Shown here: piece by piece, positions 42,245 through 51,248 of the stretch
How positions within the stretch are numbered: the first letter of the stretch is position 1
Layout: each line of letters starts with the position of its first letter
Origin: Variovorax paradoxus B4
Lineage (GTDB): Bacteria; Pseudomonadota; Gammaproteobacteria; Burkholderiales; Burkholderiaceae_C
Length of the DNA: 64,000 bases
Reading direction: 5' to 3'
NCBI RefSeq assembly: GCF_000463015.1
Contig: NC_022234.1
Location: 1,054,001 to 1,118,000 of the forward strand
Notes under the pieces: model-generated
Told to the model about the DNA's origin: nothing
Database searches by the model: none
The model's input: only the letters and a program-made list of their open reading frames with translations
Position numbers and translations under genes: made by a program

Positions 42245-43261
42245 ATGCATCAATCGATCAACGCGACGCGCCGCCGATGGACATCGCCGTTCGCGGCATT
42301 CCGTCGAGCGGCCACATTGATTGCCGCAGCGTCGCTCGCGGCGACGGCGCCACTCGCCCACGCAGCCTGGCCGGCAAAGACGGTGCGCCTCGTCGTGCCG
42401 TATGGGCCGGGAGGAAGTTCCGACGTCATCGCGCGTCTGCTCGCCAACGAGATGTCCAAGACGCTCGGGCAGGCCGTGATCGTCGACAACAAGGCCGGCG
42501 CATCCGGAATCATTGCCATGCAGGAGGTGGCGCGCGCGGCGCCTGATGGCTACAACATCGTGCTCGGGCATGTCGGCACCTTGGCGGTCAATCCCGCGAT
42601 GTTCGCCAAGCTGCCGTATGGCGACGAGGATTTCACCCCTGTCGCCTTGCTGGCCAAGGTGCCGATGGTGTTTGCCGTTGGCGCGAAGGTGCCTGCGCAG
42701 ACGCTTGCGGAGTTTGTCGCGTTGGCCAGGGCGCAGCCCGGCAAGCTGAACTATGGCTCCGCAGGCAACGGCAGCGCCGGCCACCTGGCGTTCGAGATGT
42801 TGAAGGTCACCACCCGGATCGACGTCACCCATGTGCCGTACAAGGGCACCGGCGCCCAGCTCAACGATCTGCTGGCGGGAAACACGGACGCCGCTTCCGC
42901 CGGACCGCCCGGTTTCATCGCGCAGGCCAAGGCCGGAAGGATCAGGATCATCGCGAGCGGATCGCCGCACCGGCTGGACGCACTGCCCAGCGTTCCCACG
43001 GTGGCCGAGCTCGGCCACCCCGGCTTCGACAGCTCCCAATGGTTCGGGATCCTTGCACCGGCCAGGACGCCGCCGGAGATCGTCAGCCGCTTGCACGAGG
43101 CCGCGGTCAAGGCATTGGGTGTTCCGGCCGTACGTGCGCGGCTTGAGGAAGACGGCAGCACGGCTTCGCCCATGGGGCCTGCGGAATTCGCCAAGTTCAT
43201 CAGGGCCGAGCGCGAACGCTGGGGCTCTGTCGTCCGCAAGGCCGGCCTCAAGGCCGAATGA
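42245..43261 (+). CDS. Bug-family tripartite tricarboxylate transporter receptor
   Basis: This 338-residue Bug receptor has a long, Arg-containing N-terminal region and a signal peptide ending near APLAHAA. The mature protein starts WPAKTVRLVVPYGPGGSSDV and includes IVDNKAGASG and HVPYKGTGAQLNDLLAG. It heads the cluster with an Ldh-family oxidoreductase and an unexported solute-binding-like protein. It is divergent from a LysR regulator. The ligand may be a hydroxy acid, judging from the next gene. Confidence 0.92.
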   Translation: MHQSINATRRRWTSPFAAFRRAATLIAAASLAATAPLAHAAWPAKTVRLVVPYGPGGSSDVIARLLANEMSKTLGQAVIVDNKAGASGIIAMQEVARAAPDGYNIVLGHVGTLAVNPAMFAKLPYGDEDFTPVALLAKVPMVFAVGAKVPAQTLAEFVALARAQPGKLNYGSAGNGSAGHLAFEMLKVTTRIDVTHVPYKGTGAQLNDLLAGNTDAASAGPPGFIAQAKAGRIRIIASGSPHRLDALPSVPTVAELGHPGFDSSQWFGILAPARTPPEIVSRLHEAAVKALGVPAVRARLEEDGSTASPMGPAEFAKFIRAERERWGSVVRKAGLKAE

Positions 43262-43291
43262 CGCCGCCATTCACCACTATTGAAAGCCACC

Positions 43292-44338
43292 ATGAACACG
43301 ACCATTGCAGAAAAACGCGTGCTGCGCGAGCCCGAATTGCTTGAACTCGGCACGCGCGCCTTCGAGGGCCTCGGCCTCGCGCACGAAGATGCACGCGACG
43401 TCGCCAGGATCCTGGTCACGGCCGATCTGTTCGGCCTGTCCACGCACGGCCTCAGCCGCATCGAGTCCTACGGGGAGCGGTTGGGTGTGGGCGGCATCAA
43501 GGCCAGGCCGCGCATCACGCGGGAGCAGCGAGCCCCCGCCATCGTGAGCATCGACGGCGACAACGGCGTCGGACCCCTGGTTGGAATGCGAGCGCTGGAC
43601 GCGGCCATGGACACGGCCAGGCAGACAGGCGTTGGCGTGGCCTTCGCACGCGGCAGCAACCACTTCGGCCCCGTCTCGCCGTATTCGCTGATCGCGGCCG
43701 AAGCCGGCTTCGCCAGCATCATCGGCAGCAATGCCACCACCACCATCGCTCCGTGGGGCGGCAGCGATGCCCGCCTCGGGAACAGCCCGGTCGGTTTTGG
43801 CGTGCCGAATCCGGGCGGCAATCCGTTCCTCCTGGACATGGCGATCAGCGTGGCCGCGCGCGCCAAGATCCGCAACGCGCTCAAGCGCGGTGATGCCATT
43901 CCAGACACCTGGGCGACGGACAAGGCGGGCCGCACCACGACCGATCCGGCGGCGGCCCTCGAAGGCTTCCTGCTCCCGATCGGCGGGCACAAGGGCTACG
44001 GGCTGGCCCTGCTCGTGGACCTCTTCGCCGGCCTGCTGTCGGGCGCGGCCTACCTCACGCACGTGAAGTCGTGGGTCGACGCACCCGACGAACCGCAGAA
44101 CCTGGGCCATTTCTTCATCCTCATCGATACGCGGCACCTCGGGTCCACCCCATGGCTCGCGCAGCGAATGAATGATTTCGCGGCCATCCTTCATGACAGC
44201 CCTCCCGCGCAGGCATCGCGTCCGGTCCTTGTGCCGGGCGAGATCGAGCTGAACAACCTGGCGCGTCACCGGCGCGAAGGTCTTGCACTGGATCCTGCCG
44301 TTCTCGCCTTGCTCGAACAGCATGCCGCCAAGCCATGA
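43292..44338 (+). CDS. Malate/L-lactate dehydrogenase-family oxidoreductase (LDH2/Ldh)
   Basis: This 348-residue protein belongs to the type-2 malate/L-lactate dehydrogenase family (also ureidoglycolate and sulfolactate dehydrogenases). Motifs include LFGLSTHGLSRIESY near residue 50, GVAFARGSNHFG near 115 and FLLPIGGHKGYGLALLVDLFAGLLSG around 225. It oxidises a 2-hydroxy acid with NAD(P), without the Rossmann fold of classical dehydrogenases. The ATG at 43292 is used; TTG at 43280 is possible. Its stop overlaps the next start as ATGA. The substrate is probably the hydroxy acid bound by the Bug protein upstream. Confidence 0.9.
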   Translation: MNTTIAEKRVLREPELLELGTRAFEGLGLAHEDARDVARILVTADLFGLSTHGLSRIESYGERLGVGGIKARPRITREQRAPAIVSIDGDNGVGPLVGMRALDAAMDTARQTGVGVAFARGSNHFGPVSPYSLIAAEAGFASIIGSNATTTIAPWGGSDARLGNSPVGFGVPNPGGNPFLLDMAISVAARAKIRNALKRGDAIPDTWATDKAGRTTTDPAAALEGFLLPIGGHKGYGLALLVDLFAGLLSGAAYLTHVKSWVDAPDEPQNLGHFFILIDTRHLGSTPWLAQRMNDFAAILHDSPPAQASRPVLVPGEIELNNLARHRREGLALDPAVLALLEQHAAKP

Positions 44339-45099
44339 CGGTCGAACCCTCCATCCGATCGGCGCTCCTGCCTGCGGGCGTGCTGCGTGCGTCGATCAAC
44401 CTCGGCAACCCGATCCTGGCGCGCTGGGATGCCGCGCGCGGGCAGGCGGCCGGTGTGTCCGTCGACCTGGCCGCAGAACTGGCCAGGCGTCTGCAGGCCG
44501 AGCTGAAGCTCGTCGTGTTCGATGCCGCGGGCAAATCCGTCGCTGCGGTCTCGGGTGAGCAGGCAGACATCGGCTTCTTCGCCGTCGATCCGCTGCGCGG
44601 GGAGGGCTTGCTCTTCACGGCACCGTACATACTGATCGAAGGCAGCTACCTCGTGCGAGAGAACTCCGCAATCGCAGCCAACGAGCAAGTGGATGCCGCA
44701 GGCGTGCGGATCATGGTCGGCAGGGGAAGCGCCTATGACCTCTACCTGACGCGAGAACTCAAGCATGCGCAGATCGTCCGTGCGGACACCTCTCCCGCGG
44801 TGGTCGACGAGTTTCTCGCACACGAAGCCGATGTGGCCGCCGGTGTGCGCCAGCAGCTCGCCTCCGACGCCGCAAGGTTGAAGGGCTTGCGGCTCTTGCC
44901 CGGGAGATTCATGGTCATCCAGCAGGCGATGGGAACGCCGCGAAGCAGAGGCATCGACGCCGCCGACTGCCTGAGCGCGTTTGTCGAGGAGATGAAGGCG
45001 TCGGGCTTTGTCGCCGAGGCCATGGCGCGCCACAACATCGAGGGTGCGGCGGTTGCGCCGCCGAAGGATGCTTGCCAGGCTATCGGACTGCCGCCGTGA
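44335..45099 (+). CDS. Solute-binding-protein-like domain without signal peptide
   Basis: This 254-residue protein has the type 2 periplasmic binding fold of amino-acid receptors (SBP_bac_3 type): GVLRASINLGNPILARWD, GVSVDLAAELARRLQAEL, DIGFFAVDPLRGEGLLFTAPY and a late ADVAAGVRQQLASDA. No signal peptide, lipobox or membrane segment precedes the domain, and the overlap of its start with the Ldh stop (ATGA) leaves no room for a longer N terminus. It is therefore probably cytoplasmic, acting as a sensor or enzyme rather than a transporter receptor. No ABC permease is nearby. Confidence 0.78.
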   Translation: MTVEPSIRSALLPAGVLRASINLGNPILARWDAARGQAAGVSVDLAAELARRLQAELKLVVFDAAGKSVAAVSGEQADIGFFAVDPLRGEGLLFTAPYILIEGSYLVRENSAIAANEQVDAAGVRIMVGRGSAYDLYLTRELKHAQIVRADTSPAVVDEFLAHEADVAAGVRQQLASDAARLKGLRLLPGRFMVIQQAMGTPRSRGIDAADCLSAFVEEMKASGFVAEAMARHNIEGAAVAPPKDACQAIGLPP

Positions 45100-45103
45100 C
45101 GCC

Positions 45104-45130
45104 ATGCCTTCCAAGGCATAGCTGCTGTGC
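45104..45130. promoter_or_regulatory. Overlapping palindromes upstream of enoyl-CoA hydratase (copy B)
   Basis: ATGCCTT-CC-AAGGCAT (45104-45119) is a perfect palindrome that overlaps GCATAGCTGCTGTGC (45116-45130), a one-mismatch copy of the palindrome at 48422-48438. They lie 80-106 bases before the hydratase start. The first could instead work as a terminator for the preceding gene, though no T-run follows. Confidence 0.5.
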
Positions 45131-45209
45131 CGCGATGGCGCTCGCCGCCCGGGCAAGCGGCTCGTAGACTCGTCTTCCACATGCCGAACGGATGGCATCA
45201 GGAGACATC

Positions 45210-45986
45210 ATGGACAACTTCTCTCAGCTCAAGGTGGCCATCGCCGATCACGTGGCCACGCTGACCTTGGACGCACCGCCCGTCAATGCGCTGACGCGCG
45301 TGCTCAATGACGAGCTGACCCGGGCCCTGGACCAGATTTCCGAGATGGACGACGTGCGCGTCGTGATCCTTACCGGCGAAGGCAAGGTGTTCTGCGCCGG
45401 GGCCGACCTGAAGGGACGGGCCGAGGTGATCAAGGGACCGGGCGATCTGATGGCCCACTCGCGCCGCACGCGCGAGTGCTTCCACGCGATCCGCGAATGC
45501 GCCAAGCCCGTGATCTGCGCGATCAACGGTGCCGCGCTCGGCTCCGGCCTTGCCATGGCGGCTTCGAGCGACATTCTCATCGCCTCGGAGAAGGCCTCGC
45601 TCGGGCTGCCCGAGGTCGACGTCGGTCTGCTCGGCGGCTGCCGCCATGCCATGCGCCTGTTCAGCCATTCGCGCCTGCGCCGCATGATGCTCACGGGCAT
45701 GCGTGTGCCGGGGCCCGAGTTGTACCGGCTCGGCATCGTGGAGGCCTGCACGGCTCCCGAGGACCTGATGCCCACGGCTCGCGAGATCGCCGCCACCATC
45801 GCCTCCAAGAGCCCCGTGTCCACCCGGATGGGCAAGCACACCCTCAACGTGATCGAGGACATGAGCCTGCGAGACGGCTACCGCTACGAGCAGGACATGA
45901 CGGCGCAGATCGCGAAGACCGACGATGCGAAGGAAGCCCAGCGCGCCTTTGCCGAGAAGCGCACGCCGGTTTTCACGGGGCGTTGA
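45210..45986 (+). CDS. Enoyl-CoA hydratase/isomerase-family protein
   Basis: This 258-residue crotonase-fold protein begins MDNFSQLKVAIADHVATLTL. The CoA-binding/oxyanion-hole motifs are GKVFCAGADLKGRAEV near residue 60 and CAINGAALGSGLAMAAS near 105, with ASLGLPEVDVGLLGG near 130. It hydrates or isomerises an acyl-CoA. ATG 45210 has GGAGA just upstream, which is better than ATG 45192. It precedes an acyl-CoA dehydrogenase, CoA-transferase and Bug receptor, which together suggest beta-oxidation-like breakdown of an organic acid. Confidence 0.9.
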   Translation: MDNFSQLKVAIADHVATLTLDAPPVNALTRVLNDELTRALDQISEMDDVRVVILTGEGKVFCAGADLKGRAEVIKGPGDLMAHSRRTRECFHAIRECAKPVICAINGAALGSGLAMAASSDILIASEKASLGLPEVDVGLLGGCRHAMRLFSHSRLRRMMLTGMRVPGPELYRLGIVEACTAPEDLMPTAREIAATIASKSPVSTRMGKHTLNVIEDMSLRDGYRYEQDMTAQIAKTDDAKEAQRAFAEKRTPVFTGR

Positions 45987-46133
45987 TCCGCTCGGACACC
46001 GCCACGTGGGCGGCTGTCGTGAAGCGCGGCGCTCGTCGTCGCTTGCGGGACGGCATTCGACGACGCGCGATGTTCAAATCTTTCGCAAGCGAGCGGTCCG
46101 GCCAGGTTGCTCGCACCATGAAAGGACGCCCCC

Positions 46134-47366
46134 ATGTTTGCCGAACCCTCCCCCAAGACCCGCGAGCTGCTCGAACGCCTGAACAGGTTCTTCGACCAGC
46201 ACATCTATCCGAACGAAGCGCGCTACCACCACGAGATGGACGCCTTCCGCCGCCAGGGCAATGCCTGGCAGGTGTCGCCGCTCGTCGAGGAGCTGAAGCC
46301 CGTGGCGCGCGCGGCCGGCCTCTGGAACATGTTCCTGCCCCATCCGCACCGCGACGTGCCGGCCATCTCCAACCTCGACTACGCGCCGCTGTGCGAGGTG
46401 ATGGGCCGCGTCTCCTGGTCAGGCGAGGTGTTCAACTGCTCGGCGCCCGACACCGGCAACATGGAAACCATCGAGCGCTACGGCACCGAGGCGCAGAAGG
46501 ACGAATGGCTGGCGCCGCTGCTCGCCGGCGAGATCCGCTCGGGCTTCCTGATGACCGAGCCGGCCGTCGCCTCGTCGGACGCCACCAACATCCAGTGCAC
46601 GATCCGCCGCGAAGGCGACGAGTACGTGATCAACGGCCGCAAGTGGTTTTCTTCGGGCGCGGGCAGCCCGCGCTGCAAGATCTTCATCGTGATGGGCAAG
46701 ACCGACCCCGACGCGCCGCGCCATGCGCAGCAGTCGATGGTGCTGGTGCCGCGCGACACCAAGGGCATCACGGTGCTGCGGCATCTTTCGGTGTTCGGCT
46801 ACGACGACGCACCGCACGGCCACATGGAAGTGCTGCTGGAGGACGTGCGCGTTCCCGCATCGAACATCCTCTTGGGCGAAGGGCGCGGTTTCGAGATCGC
46901 GCAAGGGCGGCTCGGCCCGGGGCGCATTCATCATTGCATGCGCTCCATCGGCGCCGCCGAGCGCGCGCTCGAACTGATGTGCGACCGGCTGCGCAGCCGC
47001 GTGGCCTTTGGCCGTCCGCTCGCGGAGCAGTCGATCTGGCACGAGCGCATCGCCGAATCGCGCTGCCTCATCGACCAGGCCCGCCTGCTCACGCTCAATG
47101 CGGCCTACAAGATGGACACCGTGGGCAACAAGGAAGCGCGCGCCGAGATCGCGATGATCAAGGTGGTGGCACCCAACATGTCGTGCAAGGTGGTCGACTG
47201 GGCGATCCAGGCGCACGGCGCCGCCGGTGTCAGCCAGGACTTCTGGCTTGCCGAAGCCTATGCGCACCAGCGCACGGTGCGCATCGTCGACGGACCCGAC
47301 GAAGTGCACCGCAACGCCATCGCCAAGCTGGAACTGGCCAAACGCGCCGGGCCGGCGCGCGCGTGA
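46134..47366 (+). CDS. Acyl-CoA dehydrogenase
   Basis: This 410-residue protein is an FAD-dependent acyl-CoA dehydrogenase. Visible are the N-terminal helical domain, the substrate/flavin segment [30 protein letters not shown], the C-terminal dimer segment [20 protein letters not shown] and [20 protein letters not shown]. The GAAGVS region before the C terminus is typical of FadE-like members of the ACAD10/11 group, which act on longer or branched acyl-CoAs. It follows the hydratase gene by 147 bases and converges on a Bug gene with 19 bases between stops. Confidence 0.92.
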   Translation: MFAEPSPKTRELLERLNRFFDQHIYPNEARYHHEMDAFRRQGNAWQVSPLVEELKPVARAAGLWNMFLPHPHRDVPAISNLDYAPLCEVMGRVSWSGEVFNCSAPDTGNMETIERYGTEAQKDEWLAPLLAGEIRSGFLMTEPAVASSDATNIQCTIRREGDEYVINGRKWFSSGAGSPRCKIFIVMGKTDPDAPRHAQQSMVLVPRDTKGITVLRHLSVFGYDDAPHGHMEVLLEDVRVPASNILLGEGRGFEIAQGRLGPGRIHHCMRSIGAAERALELMCDRLRSRVAFGRPLAEQSIWHERIAESRCLIDQARLLTLNAAYKMDTVGNKEARAEIAMIKVVAPNMSCKVVDWAIQAHGAAGVSQDFWLAEAYAHQRTVRIVDGPDEVHRNAIAKLELAKRAGPARA

Positions 47367-47385
47367 ACCCGACGGGGTGGAGCGT

Positions 47386-48354
47386 TCAATCCAGCTTGGC
47401 GCCCACCGCCTTGGCCAGCGATCCCCAACGTTCCGACTCCGTGGAAATGAACCGCCCGAACTCCGCAGGGCTGCTGCCGACGACTTCCACGCCCTGCTGC
47501 TCGAACTGCTGCTTCAGGTCAGGCGAGCGCAATGCGGCGCCGACAGCACGGTACATCTTGTCGATGATTTCGGCCGGCGTCCGTGCGGGGGCCAGCATTC
47601 CATACCAGTTGTAGGCCTCCACCTTCGGCATTCCGAGCTCGCCGACCGTCGGCACATCCTTGAGGACAGGAATGCGCCTGGCGCTGGTCACGGCCAGGGG
47701 GCGGACCTTGCCCGACTGGATGAACGGCAGGACCACGGGAATGTCGACCATCATCATGTCCACCTGCCCGCCCATCAGGTCGGTCAGTGCCGGTGCCGCG
47801 CCGCGGTAGGGAATGTGGTTGATGTTCAGCCTGGCCTCACGCTTGAGCAGCTCCGCCTGAAGGTGCGGCGTGGTGCCGCTGCCGGCGGAGGCATAGTTGA
47901 CCTTGCTGGCGTCGCCGGTGGCCGCAGCCTTCAGATCCGCGAAGGCCTTGAATCTTGAATCCGCGGCCACCACCAGCACCGCCGGCACCTTCAGCGCCTG
48001 GGTCACTGCAGCCAGGTCCTTCTGGGGGTTGTAAGGCATCGACGGCGCGATGTGCGGCACGATGGCCAGCGCCCCCGCCGAAGAGAACAGCAGCGTGTAG
48101 CCGTCGGCGGGTGACTTGGCGACCGCGTCGGCACCGAGCAGGCCGCCGGCGCCGCCCTTGTTGTCGATGATGATGGATTGGCCCAGAGACGTGCTCAGCT
48201 TGGCGCCAAGTGCGCGGGCTGTCTGGTCCACCGGTCCGCCGGCCGGAAAAGGAACGACCACGCGGATCGGCTTGGAGGGGTAGGCCTGCGCCCATCCCGA
48301 CGCTGCGGCCAGCGCAAGGGCAAGTGCAGCTGCGGATTTGAAAAGTCCATTCAT
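47386..48354 (-). CDS. Bug-family tripartite tricarboxylate transporter receptor
   Basis: This 322-residue Bug receptor has a signal peptide ending SGWAQA, then YPSKPIRVVVPFPAGGPVDQTAR and IIDNKGGAGG. HIPYRGAAPALTDLMGGQVD is the later binding loop. It is divergent from the CoA-transferase gene, with the palindrome CGCATAGCTGCTATGCG between them. It probably supplies the acid that the CoA-transferase activates. No TctAB genes are seen. Confidence 0.92.
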   Translation of the reverse strand: MNGLFKSAAALALALAAASGWAQAYPSKPIRVVVPFPAGGPVDQTARALGAKLSTSLGQSIIIDNKGGAGGLLGADAVAKSPADGYTLLFSSAGALAIVPHIAPSMPYNPQKDLAAVTQALKVPAVLVVAADSRFKAFADLKAAATGDASKVNYASAGSGTTPHLQAELLKREARLNINHIPYRGAAPALTDLMGGQVDMMMVDIPVVLPFIQSGKVRPLAVTSARRIPVLKDVPTVGELGMPKVEAYNWYGMLAPARTPAEIIDKMYRAVGAALRSPDLKQQFEQQGVEVVGSSPAEFGRFISTESERWGSLAKAVGAKLD

Positions 48355-48421
48355 GGTCGATGTCTCCGATTGTCGTGACCGAACTTTAGGCAGGGCGGCG
48401 AGCCGTGCCACCGCGCTCCGG

Positions 48422-48438
48422 CGCATAGCTGCTATGCG
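48422..48438. promoter_or_regulatory. Perfect 17-base palindrome CGCATAGCTGCTATGCG (copy C)
   Basis: This palindrome with a central T lies in the gap between the divergent Bug and CoA-transferase genes, about 70 and 120 bases from their start codons. Near-copies occur at 2281, 45116 and 52816. It is the best candidate for the operator of a shared LysR-type regulator. Confidence 0.65.
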
Positions 48439-48555
48439 ATGCCGGCCACGCGAGGCCTGCCGTTATGCGCCGCTGCGCATCACAGTCTTGCGGGCTCGCC
48501 AGTAGCCCGGGACGGGTCCGGATTCCAGAATTCGCCCAACACAAGGAGAATTCGA

Positions 48556-49785
48556 ATGACCACGAACAAGGGGCCGCTGGCGCATGTCAAGGTGCTGGAC
48601 CTCAGCCGCATCCTCGCCGCGCCCTGGGCAAGCCAGATCCTCGCCGACCTTGGCGCAGAGGTGATCAAGGTCGAGCGGCCCGGCATGGGCGACGACACAC
48701 GAACCTGGGGACCTCCGTTCCTGAAAGATGCCGAAGGCAAGGATACGAAGGAAGCGGGCTACTACCTGGCCGTCAACCGCGGGAAACGCTCGATCACTGT
48801 CAGCCTCGAGAAGCCGGAGGGCCAGAAGATCATCAAGGAACTCGCCAGGCGAGCCGACATCGTGCTCGAGAACTACAAGGCTGGCACACTGGCGCGCTAT
48901 GGCCTGGATGAGGCATCGTTGCGCAAGGTCAACCCGCGGCTCATCTACTGCTCGGTCACGGGCTTCGGCCAGACAGGCCCCCGCCGCGACCAGCCGGCCT
49001 ACGACTTCCTGATCCAGGCAATGGGAGGCCTGATGAGCGTCACCGGAGAAAAGAACGGCCGCCCCGGCGGCGGTCCGCAGAAAGTCGGCATCCCGATCGT
49101 CGATCTGATGACCGGCATGTACACCGCCGTCTCGGTGCTTGCCGCGTTGGCGCGCCGCAATGAAACCGGCGTCGGCGACGCCATCGACATCGCGATGCTC
49201 GATGTACAGGTCGCGACGCTTTCCAACCAGGCGATGAACTACCTGGTGTCGGGCAAGGTGCCGCAGCGCAACGGCAACGCGCATCCGAATATCCAGCCGC
49301 AGGACGTGTACGGCTGCGCCGACGGCGACGTGATCCTCGTGGTCGGAAACGACGCCCAGTTCGCCAAGCTCTGCGAAGTCTTCGGCCGCACCGACTGGAT
49401 CGCGGACGAGCGCTTCGCGACCAACGCCCAGCGGGTGCGCAACATCCGTGAGCTGTCCGCCATGCTGCGCGACGCGTTCGCCCAGTGGGAGCGCGAGAAG
49501 CTGATTGCCGCGCTCGACAAGGCCGGCGTGCCCTGCGGCCCCATCAACACGGTCGCCGAGGTGTTCGAGGAGCCTCAGGTGAAGGCGCGCGAGATGCTTC
49601 GCTACGTGCCTCATCCGAGCGGTGTCGACGCGCCGCAGGTCGCGAGTCCGATGCGTTTTGCGGATTCCCCGCTGCAAACGCAGACCGCGCCGCCATTGCT
49701 GGGCCAGCACAGCGACGACATCCTGTCCGAGCTGGGGTACAGCACGGCGGGCATCCATGCGTTGCGGGAAGCCGGAGCGGTCTGA
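48556..49785 (+). CDS. Class III CoA-transferase (CaiB/BaiF family)
   Basis: This 409-residue protein is a family III CoA-transferase. The N terminus has LAHVKVLDLSRILAAPWASQ, ADLGAEVIKVERPG is the family motif, and Asp150 in PAYDFLIQAMGG is the likely catalytic nucleophile. It transfers CoA between carboxylic acids. The ATG at 48556 follows AAGGAGA. Its stop overlaps the glutathione S-transferase start (TGATG), and the divergent Bug receptor suggests an imported organic acid substrate. Confidence 0.92.
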   Translation: MTTNKGPLAHVKVLDLSRILAAPWASQILADLGAEVIKVERPGMGDDTRTWGPPFLKDAEGKDTKEAGYYLAVNRGKRSITVSLEKPEGQKIIKELARRADIVLENYKAGTLARYGLDEASLRKVNPRLIYCSVTGFGQTGPRRDQPAYDFLIQAMGGLMSVTGEKNGRPGGGPQKVGIPIVDLMTGMYTAVSVLAALARRNETGVGDAIDIAMLDVQVATLSNQAMNYLVSGKVPQRNGNAHPNIQPQDVYGCADGDVILVVGNDAQFAKLCEVFGRTDWIADERFATNAQRVRNIRELSAMLRDAFAQWEREKLIAALDKAGVPCGPINTVAEVFEEPQVKAREMLRYVPHPSGVDAPQVASPMRFADSPLQTQTAPPLLGQHSDDILSELGYSTAGIHALREAGAV

Positions 49786-50402
49786 TGGCCCAGGCGATGA
49801 AGCTGCACTGGTCGCCCAAGTCGCCCTATGTGCGCAAAGTGATGATCTGCGCCCACGAACTCGGCCTGCTGCCCAGGCTCGAACTGGTTCGCTCGGTCGC
49901 CGCGATGCGCAAGCCCAATCCGGCCATCATGGCGGACAACCCGCTGTCGAAGATCCCGACCCTGGTGCGCGAGGACGGCTCGACGCTGTTCGATTCGATC
50001 GTGATCTGCGAATACCTGAATGACCTGGCCGGCGGCGCGCTGTTCCCGCCGCAGGGCGAGGCGCGCTGGCAGGCGCTGCGCTGGCACGCTTTCGGCGACG
50101 GGCTCCTCGACGCGCTGATTCTCTGGCGCAACGAGCGCGAACGCGAGGTGCCGCTGCAAGCCCTGCTCGCCGCGTTCGAGCTCAAGACCCGCGCCTCTGT
50201 GCACATGCTCGACCAGGAAGCGCAGGCCTTGCGCCATGCGCCGCTCTCGATAGGCCACGTGGCACTCGGCTGTGCGCTCGGCTACCTCGACTACCGTTTC
50301 GACACGCTCGGATGGCGCCAATCGGCCCCTGCCCTTGCGACCTGGTTCGAGACGCTGCGCGCCCGTCCTTCTTTCGCTGCGACGGAGCCGATCGATGGCT
50401 GA
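49785..50402 (+). CDS. Glutathione S-transferase-family protein
   Basis: This 205-residue protein has a thioredoxin-like N-terminal domain (MKLHWSPKSPYVRKVMICAHELGL, with NPLSKIPTLVREDG and LFDSIVICEYLN) and an all-helical C-terminal domain, as in bacterial GSTs. The SPYVRK segment holds the likely catalytic serine region. It may detoxify or isomerise an intermediate using glutathione. It overlaps the CoA-transferase stop by one base, so it is translationally coupled, and it converges on the amidohydrolase gene at 50424. Confidence 0.9.
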   Translation: MAQAMKLHWSPKSPYVRKVMICAHELGLLPRLELVRSVAAMRKPNPAIMADNPLSKIPTLVREDGSTLFDSIVICEYLNDLAGGALFPPQGEARWQALRWHAFGDGLLDALILWRNEREREVPLQALLAAFELKTRASVHMLDQEAQALRHAPLSIGHVALGCALGYLDYRFDTLGWRQSAPALATWFETLRARPSFAATEPIDG

Positions 50403-50423
50403 GTCCGCAGACCGGCCTCCGGG

Positions 50424-51248
50424 TCAGCGATAGAGCATCCCCGGATTGGCCACGAGCACCCGCTCGGCGAGTTCGTCGCGGCCGGCCCAGTCCTTGAACA
50501 TCGCGAGCAGCGATGCCGCGTCCGGACTCGGCGCCACGCGCAGGTGCGGCCAGTCGCTGCCCCACACCAGGCGCTCCGGGTTGGCCTCGATCATCTTCTG
50601 CTGGAACGGGCGGCCGGCCTGCCAGTCGGGCGCGTCCAGAAGATTGCGGTAGGCGCACAGCTTGACCCATACCCGGCCCGAGGCCAGCAGCTCGAGCAGC
50701 ACGCGAAAGCCGGGGGCGTCGACGCCCGCTTCGACATCGAAGCCGCCCATGTGATCGATCACGACCGGCACCGGCAGTGCCTTGAGCTCGGCGGCAATGC
50801 CGGGCAAGGCTTGGCAGTCGGTCCACAGTTCGGCGTGCAAGCCCGCATCGGCCAGCGCCGGGGCCAGCGCACGCAGGTCATCGAAGGAGGCACTTCCCGC
50901 AAAGTTGGTGCCGGCGCCGCTTCGGTGGCTGAAGCGCGCGCCGCGCACCCCTTGGCCGTGCAAGCCGGCCAGTGCCAATCGGCTGCCCGGCTGCACGACG
51001 ACCACGCCGCGCAGGCCGGAATGGGCCGCCAGCGCATGCAGCAGCAGCGAGTGGTCCTCGCCATAGGCACTGGGATGCACCAGCACGCCGTTGCTCAAGC
51101 CGAGCCGGGCCAGCAGCGCCAGGTACTGCGACGCAACGGCCTCGGGCGGCGTGTAGCTGCGCTCCGGGGCCAGCGGAAAGCGGTCGTAGGGGCCGAACAG
51201 GTGGGCGTGGCAGTCCCATCCGGCCACGGTGGCCGGCACGGCGTTCAT
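50424..51248 (-). CDS. Amidohydrolase, 2-pyrone-4,6-dicarboxylate hydrolase-like
   Basis: This 274-residue protein is a second member of the LigI-like amidohydrolase group. It has GWDCHAHLFGP (His14, His16), VVIDHMGGFD and LVWGSDWPHLR, the same signature residues as the protein at 2342-3181. The two share family features but differ in many surrounding residues, so they are distant paralogues with probably different lactone substrates. Its start overlaps the decarboxylase-like stop as ATGA. The gene closes a minus-strand cluster starting at 52725. Confidence 0.85.
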   Translation of the reverse strand: MNAVPATVAGWDCHAHLFGPYDRFPLAPERSYTPPEAVASQYLALLARLGLSNGVLVHPSAYGEDHSLLLHALAAHSGLRGVVVVQPGSRLALAGLHGQGVRGARFSHRSGAGTNFAGSASFDDLRALAPALADAGLHAELWTDCQALPGIAAELKALPVPVVIDHMGGFDVEAGVDAPGFRVLLELLASGRVWVKLCAYRNLLDAPDWQAGRPFQQKMIEANPERLVWGSDWPHLRVAPSPDAASLLAMFKDWAGRDELAERVLVANPGMLYR

